Assembly: GCA_001839685.1 (NCBI GenBank)
Contig: MLAK01001175.1
Span: forward strand, 1 to 29,145
DNA: 29,145 bases
Direction: 5' to 3'
DNA from: Tritrichomonas foetus
Taxonomy: Eukaryota > Parabasalia > Tritrichomonadida > Tritrichomonadidae
Shown: positions 1 to 8,266 of the stretch, in pieces
Numbering within the stretch: position 1 is the first letter of the stretch
Layout of the letters: each line of letters opens with the position of its first letter
Notes under the pieces: model-generated
Told to the model about the DNA's origin: nothing
Database searches by the model: none
What the model saw: the letters and a program-made list of their open reading frames with translations, nothing else
Program-made: the position numbers and the translations under genes

Positions 1-254
1 CTAGTAAAATTGAGAGGAAGCACTAGTAAAATCACTAGTAAGTCATTAGTGTGGTAAGATATTAGTGTATGTCATTGGTGTATGACATTAGTGAGAGTGG
101 TAGGGCGATAGTGGTAGTGCTTGTCATTAGTATATGTCATTGGTGGTGGAGAAAATATTCATTAGTGTATGTCATTAGTGATAGCGGTAGGGCAAAGGTT
201 TATGGTGTGGTCCCACAAACCTTTGGGGGACCACGATGTAAACCTTTCATATAG
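1..254. repeat. Degenerate short-repeat patch ending in a nested inverted repeat
   Basis: This patch is richer in G and T than the flanking AT-rich DNA. It holds three near-identical 20-mers of the form ATTAGTRTATGTCATTRGTG at 61-80, 126-145 and 161-180, two copies of AGYGGTAGGGC at 96-106 and 183-193, and three CTAGTAAR words at 1-42. The right edge (194-247) is a nested inverted repeat: AAAGGTTTA/TAAACCTTT on the outside and GTGGTCCC/GGGACCAC inside. The left edge is cut by the window. It is probably the end of a dispersed or tandem repeat. The short frame 69-254 runs through the repeats and is not taken as a gene. Confidence 0.55.
194..247. repeat. Nested inverted repeat (potential hairpin)
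   Basis: Outer arms AAAGGTTTA (194-202) and TAAACCTTT (239-247) are exact reverse complements. Inner arms GTGGTCCC (207-214) and GGGACCAC (227-234) are also exact, around a 12-nt loop that itself contains AAACCTTT, so two alternative foldings exist. It marks the boundary between the repeat patch and the AT-rich upstream region of the next gene, as expected for a terminus of a repeat element, but no element can be named. Confidence 0.6.
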
Positions 255-698
255 GAGGAAAAATTATCATTTTTAATAATTTTTAATAAATTTGACAAAT
301 TTATTATTTTGAGCTTTAGTTAACTAATCTTTGTTAACACATGAAGCTTAATGATATATAACCGGTAATAGAATCGAAATCATAACCGGAAAAAATAACC
401 GTGGATTGGGTGATTGAATTCATTTATGAATTTTAGTCGAAATTTAGTGTAGTTAACATATTTTTAGTTACCTATGTGATTAAATACTCATTATACAAAC
501 TTATATTCAAAAACAAAGATTCTCTCATTCAAAAAATTTAAACTTCAATAAAAAAAGTTTATAAATTTGAATTATGGGGAATTTCCCAGGGGAATTGAAA
601 TAGACTAAAAATCACATCTTGTGAATAGAAAATCCAATGTGCTCTTCTCAGAAATTTTTCAATACACTAATCAATTTCAATTACAACATCGTTATTTC
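255..698. other. AT-rich upstream region with three ATAACCG words
   Basis: This 444-nt gene-free stretch lies between the repeat patch and the first coding region. The only structure I see is three exact copies of ATAACCG at 358-364, 382-388 and 395-401. They resemble Myb-type recognition words, and trichomonads have large Myb families, but the function is a guess. No RNA gene was recognised. Confidence 0.4.
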
Positions 699-2171
699 AT
701 GGAAGAAGATACAAAATCATTTGAAGTTCGCCTCGATAATTTTACTGAACAACTCAGCAATTGTAGTAAATTCCTTGAAGCCAAAAATTGGGATGATTTC
801 AAAACTCTCTACACAAATCTCGAAAATTTCCAAAAGAATCAAATGAAAGGCTCAGATTCGACTGATCAAGTTAACAGCTGGCTCGATTTTTATCAGAAAA
901 CAATCAAAGATGCTGTTCTCATGTTAGAAGAGTCACCAAATTATGAAAACTTTGATATGATTTTACGTCACTTATGTAACATTGTAAAAGATCCAAAAAG
1001 TTTATGGAAATTACTTCATGTTAATGTAAATGCACAACTTAAGGTTACTCTTCATGAGTCACAATTGATTGCTGCTGAATTTTTCACACCTGAACAACTT
1101 TTTGAATTTGGGTTTGAGAACTTTACAGAAAGCTCATTGTGTGATTTCAGCAACATCACAAATGAAGAAGCTTTAATTGACATTTTTTATGCTACCGTTG
1201 GATTTATTCGAGCTTGCAATTTACCAAAAACATACATTGCTAAACTTCCACAATATGGTGACTTTATAAAGAAAATTCTAACTTATTTTATTCAAATTCC
1301 AGATTTCGATGCTCAAAGATTGGTTTGGCTAATTGAAGTAACAAGAGAGCATCTATGTATAAATCCACAAACACTGCTATCGATTTGTGAAGAAGTAATA
1401 ACTCAATACGCCAAAAATGATTCTGACATTAATTCATTGAACAAATTATATAAAATGTCAGTCATTTCTACATCACCATTTTTACAAGGAATACAAGTAA
1501 TTACAGATTCAGTGAACTCTATATTTCAAAAAGTATTATCTGATCAAAAGTTATTTTTGAAAAAATATATTCTCTGTAATTTTGTGAGCTGTGACTGGAC
1601 ATCTCACAAACAAGCAACACCATCAGATGCCTATAAGTGCTGGCGTTTATATTTAATTAATTTAGCGTATAAAATTAATGAAAAACCAGAATTACCAAAT
1701 CTTCTCCTAACCGACATGATTGAAGACTCCCTTCTCATGTTTGAAAGTTATTATGCTGAAGTTCAACCAACAATGGAGCGTGCAACTGCTTTAAGAATGG
1801 ATATTTTTGGAATAATTGAATCAATTATTCAATTCATGCCTGAACAACTGTCACCTGACGGTTTGAGAAGAGCCTGGTATCTTTTATATATTTGTGCTGT
1901 TGCCGGTGCAACTGATTTCGATATAGCAAACATCAAACCTTCACCAAAAGATGAATCAAACGACATAATGCTTGGTTTGGACCGTTATGGATCCGATTTT
2001 TTGGATTATCGAATCGCTTTGGAAAGACTAAGCAAGAAATTTGAGAGTGAATTCAATAATTTCCAATCAATGGCGGCTTTCATTCGGAAAAACTTCAAAA
2101 GTCACATAAATGCTGCTCCTCTGCCAGCTCCTACTCCAGAATCCCTCGAAGCAAGCCCAGAAAAAAAGTAA
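699..2171 (+). CDS. Unrecognised all-helical protein (490 aa)
   Basis: The frame is open from 621 but begins there with GTG. The first in-frame ATG is at 699 and is preferred for a eukaryote, giving 490 residues. I do not recognise a family. The protein looks soluble and almost entirely alpha-helical, with regularly spaced Leu/Ile/Phe, no signal peptide or membrane segment, a charged C-terminal helix rich in Lys and Glu, and a Pro/Ala-rich tail (about residues 470-490). That pattern would suit a helical-repeat scaffold or a tethering-complex subunit, but this is only a structural impression. The stop codon lies in TAAA, the usual trichomonad poly(A) arrangement. It converges with the cyclase-like gene on the other strand. 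Confidence 0.75.
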   Translation: MEEDTKSFEVRLDNFTEQLSNCSKFLEAKNWDDFKTLYTNLENFQKNQMKGSDSTDQVNSWLDFYQKTIKDAVLMLEESPNYENFDMILRHLCNIVKDPKSLWKLLHVNVNAQLKVTLHESQLIAAEFFTPEQLFEFGFENFTESSLCDFSNITNEEALIDIFYATVGFIRACNLPKTYIAKLPQYGDFIKKILTYFIQIPDFDAQRLVWLIEVTREHLCINPQTLLSICEEVITQYAKNDSDINSLNKLYKMSVISTSPFLQGIQVITDSVNSIFQKVLSDQKLFLKKYILCNFVSCDWTSHKQATPSDAYKCWRLYLINLAYKINEKPELPNLLLTDMIEDSLLMFESYYAEVQPTMERATALRMDIFGIIESIIQFMPEQLSPDGLRRAWYLLYICAVAGATDFDIANIKPSPKDESNDIMLGLDRYGSDFLDYRIALERLSKKFESEFNNFQSMAAFIRKNFKSHINAAPLPAPTPESLEASPEKK

Positions 2172-2334
2172 ATTAAAAATAGAGATTCAAGCAATACAGG
2201 CAAAGAATGAAATAAACAACAAAATAAAAGAAATGAAAAAAACAAAAGAAATGAAAAAACATGAATAAAATGTTTACAAATAATAACTAGGAGTATACGT
2301 ATAAAATGTAATTGTAAATTGACGGGAAATTGGT

Positions 2335-4560
2335 TTATTGTGGAGGTTCTGTAACTTGTGATTCAATAAATGAAATAGTAAATGTATTTTTATGAACACC
2401 TTCTGATATTTCGATTTCTTTATATTCTTCAAACCTCATATTGTTCTTATTTTTTATCAATTCATAAACTTCATCAGTTATTATAATTTGGTTTGCTAAT
2501 TTTTCATCACAAAGTTCAACAGAAACATTCATTGGCTCTCCAATAACTTCAAATACTAAACTTTCATTATTCAGTTGGCCAGCAGTGACAGGTCCACCAG
2601 CATGGATTCCAATTGTAAGTAATAAATGACTATCAATAGTGAGATTTATTTCTTCAAGGGTTTTTATGCATTCATTAGCAAAAGAAACTGATTCAAATGC
2701 AGAATTTGTGATCTCACTTTCCAAATTAAATAATCCACTCAGGCATTGATAATTATTATTCAATATTTTGGTTTTAGTCACTGATGGATAATCTTCACGA
2801 ATTAAATCAAATGAATTGAAAACTGATGATAAATTTTTTAAAACTTGTTTTCCAGAAAATGATGTTATAACTTCTTCATAATTGCTGATTGATATGCAAA
2901 TAGCCACACTATTTTTAACGGAAAATACATTTTTATGTTCGGTTTTCTCAGATTGCTCAATAAGTTGGAATGGGATCATTTCTTTTATTAATTCTTTTGA
3001 TTTCTGTTTTGCCATTTCACTAACTTCTTTGTTATGAATATTTGCTGTTTCATCTCTCATCAGCAATGCAAATACGTCATCTACATCAATATAAGTTAAT
3101 AATGTTTCAAGGTTGATTTTTGCTCCATCATCGCTTAACCCAATCAAAGATAGTCTTTGGATTTTTTCGCATTCATTTCTTTTTAAAAGTGGTAGTTTCT
3201 CAAGGATTTTGAATACATCATTATCTGCTATTATTTTCGTGATAGAACTCAAATACAATTGTTCATGAGTATATCCAAATGTGTTACAGGTAATCAAATT
3301 ATTATCAATTATTTTCCCAAATTCATCAATAAAAATAATGGAGTTTCGAGAAAATTTACATGCTGAATTTAGAGGAAATATTGTGAGTAAGTTATTTGCG
3401 CCAGTTGTTCCTGTAATAATCTCCATTAAAGCACTATTTTTGATAACAGAATTTGGAGGTAATCTAGCTATTAAAATCAATAGTGTATTAAATCCTTCTT
3501 GCATATTATATAATAGAATTATCTCAATTATGAATATGATTATTGTGACAACAATAGCAATGATATTAATCATCAATATTCTATTTTTTAATAATAATGA
3601 TTGAATATTGAGACCATCAGCTAATACCTCTTGAGCTTCTACCATTTTTGGCAAAAGATGAGATAATCCAATATGCAGAAACTGAATAAATTCTGGAGAC
3701 TCACCAATACTTTTTGGATCTGAAACCGTTCTCATTAGTATTTCCAAATCATATGCATTTTTTTTAAATAACATCATTAATTGATTTGCTGATAGACACT
3801 CATATCCATTATGAATACTATTTACAGATAAATTGATTTCACAAGAATGCTCAAAATGAATTTTATCAAGTTCTTTATCAAATTCATTGCATGTCGTTGA
3901 GGAATCTGACCCCCATAGCAAAGCACTATGATAATTGTATAATTCTTGAGCATCCAGTCCTATCTGAAAAAGATGATATTGATAGGTTGTATAATTCGTC
4001 TCACCAATTAATGCGAATATTAGGGCCAAATATCCATTTATGATACTTTCTAATACGAGTGGAGAACGATGTGAACTTAATTCCAACCATTTATTTAATT
4101 TTACATACTTTTTATCCACATTTCCAATTAACAATACCAACAAAATTACTGCTGCTAGAGTAACAACACTATTAAAGACAACAAATATTGGAAGGGATAC
4201 TCTCATAAATTTTTTAGACTCTATTGGTGTTGCAATCTCTTGTGAATCATTACTATCATGAACTGGAACGATTGGTTTTGATGCTTCTTTAAAAACTTCA
4301 GCTGGAAACAGTGTTATTGCATCTAGAATTTTTTGGAGCTCTTTCAACATCTTAACATATCCAAAGAAAAATGGAATTAGAAAAAGTAAAGCAGCTAGGG
4401 GAATTGCGGTACAATATACAATGATAATGATTTTTTGAAAAGATGATGAGGCATTTTCTTCTCTATGTAAGAATATTTGACTTTGAAGTCCCAAAGATAT
4501 CGAAATTTTGCCCAAGTTAGATACAATTTCACAAACTCCTGCTGTGTTAACCCAATCCAT
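2335..4560 (-). pseudogene. Cyclase-like receptor, 3' part (PAS plus degenerate nucleotidyl cyclase domain)
   Basis: This 741-residue frame is the C-terminal part of a trichomonad adenylyl/guanylyl-cyclase-domain membrane protein. Visible in order: membrane segments at about 44-69, 122-146 and 328-351; a non-membrane region between the second and third (about 150-325), probably extracytoplasmic; a PAS-like segment at about 400-450 (NSIIFIDEFGKIIDN); a charged linker; and a class III cyclase domain at about 548-735 (GIHAGGPVTAG at 651-661, VIGEPMNVS at 672-680). Catalytic residues are missing: no Asp in the first metal motif (551-563), Asn602 instead of the second metal-binding Asp, and Glu682 at the transition-state Arg position. 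Asn678 is kept. It overlaps the upstream frame by 14 nt in another phase, so the two are most likely one gene. The stop lies in TAAA. It could instead be expressed as a separate protein from the ATG at 4558-4560. Confidence 0.75.
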
Positions 4561-6976
4561 TGGATCTTGTTCCTTGTAAACCTGACAATCCTAATATCCT
4601 AGCCACTATATAAAATGAAAAAAAGCGAATAGATTCATTGACTAATTCTATATGATTTCCATCATTTGAGCAATAATTTATTGATGTTTCTGCCATATAA
4701 TTATCTCCTAATTGAGTGTATATTTCTTCTTTTGGTCTTAATTGAATTAGAGCCATAAGTCTTCCTAGGTTTTCTAACGCAGTAATGCATTGAGAAATAT
4801 CATTTACAATTTCTTCATTAATATTATGTGATAAGTTATAATATCCTTGTAAAGAATCACCTAGCTCTAATTTCTCTATGATCATTTCTTCACTTGGATA
4901 CAAATGTAATTCAAGTAACCATAAATGAGAGAATCGTAATATGGATTTATCTAGATTGGTTCTCACTGTACTAATTTGACTAATAATATGAAAGTTATCT
5001 TCTCGAGTATTAAATATTGATGAAGATATTTTTATCATTAATGAAAAAAATAATATTGAAATGAGAAAATTCGTAATAATACTGCATAAAGATATCTTAA
5101 TTCCTATACTTCCTACATCATGTGCTGCTTTTTTTAAAGCAATTCGAAGCTTTGGCTTATCTAAAATACGTGATGCAACACTCTCATTGGTATCAAATTC
5201 TATCTCAGCAGAATTAGAAGATTCATATGATTTCGAACTGCTGCTTTTTTCACTCCTTCTTCGATTCATGATGTTTTTCCCTTTTAAATCTAATATTCTC
5301 TTTTTCAGATAGATGGGGAACAGATTTACCATCGATCGAAAAGCATAATCGACTGATGCAAGTTTTCCATGATCTATCAAATTTGCTTTCCTATACCATT
5401 GAACTCCTTCTTGAAAATCAGCATAGCATTCAATTAAGTATCTGGAATACTCATAGGCTAACTGTGAATTATTTGGATATTTTTCTATAGCTTCTCGGCA
5501 GATTGAATTGGTTGAATGGCTATGTGATGCTAAACTTAAAAGATTATCAATTGTGAAATTTTGAATTTCTTCATTTCTTCTGGCAAGAGAGTGTGAAAAA
5601 GAGATGATAGTTTTATTAATGGCTTTTCTTACTTTCGAAATGTCTTCGTTTAATTGTTTTGATGTGGATGACTGGCGTAATACATGAACTCTGCGAATCT
5701 GATAAAATAAAAATCGTTCATTTAATGATAGATCATTGTTTTGTGATAAATAAGAAACATACAAATTTAATAGCTGAGACTCTGATGGGAAAAAAGAAAG
5801 CATTTGTGCAATTCTGATAATAACTTTAGTTTTAGGGCATTTTTTTGTAATTTTTTTTATAAGTTTCCATGTAATAAAATCTTCACTCTTATCAGCGATA
5901 TAAACTCTTAAAGCTAATAATGCACGAGATTCTGTAGATATATCTTGAGTTTCAATTACTTTTTTTCGAATATGTCTTTGACCGAAATAAAATGATGGAA
6001 ATAATGGAACAAAGAAAATTAAAGGGACAAATAAGCGATATGCTGATGATATTGGAAACATTTGAAATAGTGTTGCAAAAATTCCAGCAAACATGAAAGT
6101 AGCTGTAACAACATTTGATAATGGCTTTACTAAAGGAAGAAAGATCATTTTATATAGCATGAAACAATAATATAAAATATGAAGTGACAACAAGAAGTAT
6201 TGTGTCCAAACAGGTAATCCAATGATTAATCTAGATGAAACTGATGATATTGAATATCCTAAAAGGTTTAAAAATACAGGCAAACCATCCCACATTGTGA
6301 GAATGGTATTTTCTAAGTATGGTGTTGAAGATCGAAAAATTAGATCAATGTACACATAGAAAAGCAAAACAAAATAAATTAAAAGCAAGAATACTGTCGC
6401 TGCAATGTAAAGTGGACGATTGGTTGTAATAAATATTTCATTGAAGCAAAATCCAAGATGAAAGGAAGTTGGTAATAACATGAGAGGAATAAAAAAACTA
6501 CTTAAAAGTCTGGTAATGTGTACAGTAAACCGGATAAAGGTTTTGTTCCAATGGTAATACAAAAGTAAACTAAGAGTCCACAGAAATGTAAACATTCCAA
6601 AGAATAACGTTATTATAAGTGAAACACCTTTACTAAATATATCTGGATCACCACACCCTAAATCAATAGAATAAACTAAAAATCTCAAAATTTTATCAGG
6701 ATATTTCGAAAAATCCCAATTGTTTTCTAAAAATGGAAAAAAAGTTGCTGCATAACCTTGAACAATGGCAATAGAAACACCAATACAAGTAATTATAGAA
6801 TTTGGCGGGGAACATCTTGTGAGTTCATCAATTATGGGAAAAATATTGTCGAATATTGTAATTGTTGATGCTTCGATAGGGTTTTCAGAACTATGACTGA
6901 ATGACATAGTTGTAAAACCGGATCCATTGGAGTACCTTTCGAATGGCATCACAGAGGACCCAGTTTCATAATTCAT
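4547..6976 (-). pseudogene. Cyclase-like receptor, 5' part (multi-pass membrane region), frame broken at the 3' end
   Basis: This 809-residue frame is the N-terminal half of the same receptor. It starts at an ATG at 6974-6976. It has about eight hydrophobic membrane segments in residues 60-331, a soluble helical region at about 335-640 with TPR-like helices (NSQLAYEYSRYL), a Ser-rich stretch near 585, and one more membrane segment at about 650-675. This polytopic N-terminus joined to PAS and cyclase domains is the usual plan of a large trichomonad cyclase-like family. The frame runs into TAA at 4547-4549. The +1 frame carrying the PAS/cyclase half is open from 4590 onward, so one phase shift between 4550 and 4590 joins them into about 1550 residues. 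The break may be a real frameshift mutation, an assembly error or programmed +1 frameshifting. Both halves are otherwise free of stops. Confidence 0.75.
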
Positions 6977-6986
6977 TTATTTTATA

Positions 6987-7009
6987 CATCAAATATATTG
7001 AATTTGATG
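6987..7009. promoter_or_regulatory. Inverted repeat just upstream of the cyclase-like start
   Basis: CATCAAAT (6987-6994) and ATTTGATG (7002-7009) are exact reverse complements separated by 7 nt. The near arm is 10 nt from the ATG at 6976. Trichomonad 5' leaders are short, so this lies in the expected core-promoter region and could be a dimeric binding site. A role is inferred only. Confidence 0.35.
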
Positions 7010-7223
7010 CATTTGAAAGAAAATTTTAGAAACGATAGGAAACTCAAAAACTGATAAATGATGACAAATAAAGCTTTATCCAAATGTGGGAGTCAACAAT
7101 CCAATTTTAATAGATATAATACATCACCATATTGATGGTGGAAAAAGATTCAGAGACATTTCATGGAGTTTTCCGAACTTCATCATGTATCCTTCATGAT
7201 GTGTAAAAATATGGAAAAAATCT

Positions 7224-7230
7224 AAAAAAA
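7224..7230 (-). terminator. RNA polymerase III terminator of tRNA-Val
   Basis: A run of seven T on the minus strand begins one nucleotide after the tRNA discriminator base (forward strand A7 at 7224-7230). This is the standard Pol III termination signal and supports transcription of the tRNA from the minus strand. Confidence 0.85.
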
Positions 7231-7231
7231 T

Positions 7232-7303
7232 TGCCTCGGCGCGGAGTCGAACCGCGGTCAAATGCGTGTAAAGCATCTATTCTAACCGTTATAATACCGA
7301 GGC
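7232..7303 (-). tRNA. tRNA-Val (anticodon TAC)
   Basis: Read on the minus strand, the acceptor stem GCCTCGG/CCGAGGC is a perfect 7 bp. The T-arm is CGCGG-TTCGACT-CCGCG with the conserved TTCGA loop. The anticodon arm is GATGC-TTTACAC-GCATT, placing TAC at positions 34-36, which decodes GTA (Val). The discriminator is A, as usual for Val, and CCA is not encoded. There is no intron. The D-arm is unusual: in the standard register TTAT/GAAT has two mismatches, whereas TATT/AATA shifted by two positions pairs perfectly but removes the normal 8-9 spacer. The A-box correspondingly has T where G10 is expected; the B-box (GGTTCGACT) is intact. A T7 terminator follows at once. Confidence 0.92.
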
Positions 7304-7460
7304 TTCCGGTAATCGCAAAAATAAATTAGATAAATGATTATTAATTATCAGAATTTACTACAAAATGACCAAATTATAGTCGAACAACTCGAAAAAATAG
7401 CAAAATAAAACAAATAAATTTAGATCAAGAAGGTAAATAATTTTATGCATTTAAAATCGT

Positions 7461-8036
7461 TTACTTCTTACGTTTGGCTTCTTCCTTGGCCTTGATAGAT
7501 GCACGCCAGGCCTTGTGGGCATCACGCTTAGCCTTGAAAAGATTTGTCTTTGTCTCTTCTGCCTTGATAACACGCCATTGGACTTGCTTTTCTGGTGCAT
7601 TAAGAGCAAATAATGATGGCTGAGCAACACCTTCTGGGAGTTTTTCAGTCTTTGTATGGACACGGACCATCTTGTTCTTATAAGCTGTTAAGCGGTCAAC
7701 GTTGACTTGTTTGAGTGAGTCGGTTGAGTGTGTGCGGAAGTGATCAACGGCAATTCCCATGAATGGGGCGCGTGATGGATCAAATCCAGCAGCAACAAGT
7801 TCTTCGCGTGTGAAACCACGGCCGAGGCGGATGCGGCGGTTGTAACGAGCTGTTGGGCAGTGGACAACTGGGCGAAGTGGTCCTTCAATTGGACGTGGTG
7901 CGATTTTCTTGGCGCGATTAGCACGAGCTGTTTGGCGACGAACTTTGCGAGCTGGGTCGTCGAAATATGTCTTGACACGCTTGTACCAGGCCTTACGAAG
8001 GTGGTCGTTTGGAACCATATTATTCTTGCACACCAT
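7461..8036 (-). CDS. RPL13: 60S ribosomal protein eL13 (L13e)
   Basis: This is a component of the large cytosolic ribosomal subunit. The 191-residue product matches eL13 along its length: RKAWYKRVKTYFDDPARKVR near the N-terminus, then KKIAPRPIEGPLRPVVHCPT, the Gly-Arg-Gly-Phe-Thr-Arg-Glu-Glu-Leu motif, a GIAVDHFRTHSTDSL segment, and a Lys/Ala-rich basic C-terminal tail. The frame extends upstream to an ATG at 8055-8057, but the ATG at 8034-8036 gives an N-terminus (MVCKNNMVPNDHLRKAW) that lines up with other eL13 proteins, so it is chosen. Family members are about 190-210 residues. Codons are richer in C and G at third positions than those of neighbours, typical of a highly expressed gene. 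The stop lies in TAAA. It diverges from the BEACH gene across 230 nt. Confidence 0.95.
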   Translation of the reverse strand: MVCKNNMVPNDHLRKAWYKRVKTYFDDPARKVRRQTARANRAKKIAPRPIEGPLRPVVHCPTARYNRRIRLGRGFTREELVAAGFDPSRAPFMGIAVDHFRTHSTDSLKQVNVDRLTAYKNKMVRVHTKTEKLPEGVAQPSLFALNAPEKQVQWRVIKAEETKTNLFKAKRDAHKAWRASIKAKEEAKRKK

Positions 8037-8266
8037 TATGCGGAAAGGATGGACCATAACCGCTTCACCATGTCACTTTTTCGGAATTAAATTTTCCCGA
8101 ATTGTTAATATTTCCCAATGCTATCATTATATTTACATTTGTTATATATCCTATAGGAGTAGTTAGGAAAAAAATTGGGGTTTGATACTCATTTTATCGT
8201 AAAATTAATCAGAAGTGGATAAAGTTTTTGAAAAGTTTTCGACTAGATATCTATTGAATTAGATTG

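Noticed and set aside
69..254. 61-codon frame starting with ATG in the repeat patch
   Set aside because: Its peptide is simply the translated nucleotide repeat (two SLVY.IS.SGRA copies) and it ends in the inverted repeat. There is no trichomonad promoter or poly(A) context.
4550..4600. Spliceosomal intron joining the two cyclase-like frames
   Set aside because: No trichomonad-type 5' GTAYGT or 3' branch/acceptor motif ACTAACACACAG is present, and the frames already overlap so nothing needs removal except a phase change.
7125..7140. CACCAT/ATGGTG small inverted repeat near tRNA-Val
   Set aside because: Six base pairs is within chance expectation, and it has no consistent position relative to a start or terminator.
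7451..8166. Several 70-96 codon frames over eL13
   Set aside because: They are shadows in other frames of a clearly identified ribosomal protein with C/G-rich third positions, which suppress stops.
8189..8195. TCATTTT initiator match upstream of the BEACH gene
   Set aside because: It is 76 nt from the ATG, farther than usual for trichomonad leaders, and the motif is frequent in AT-rich DNA.
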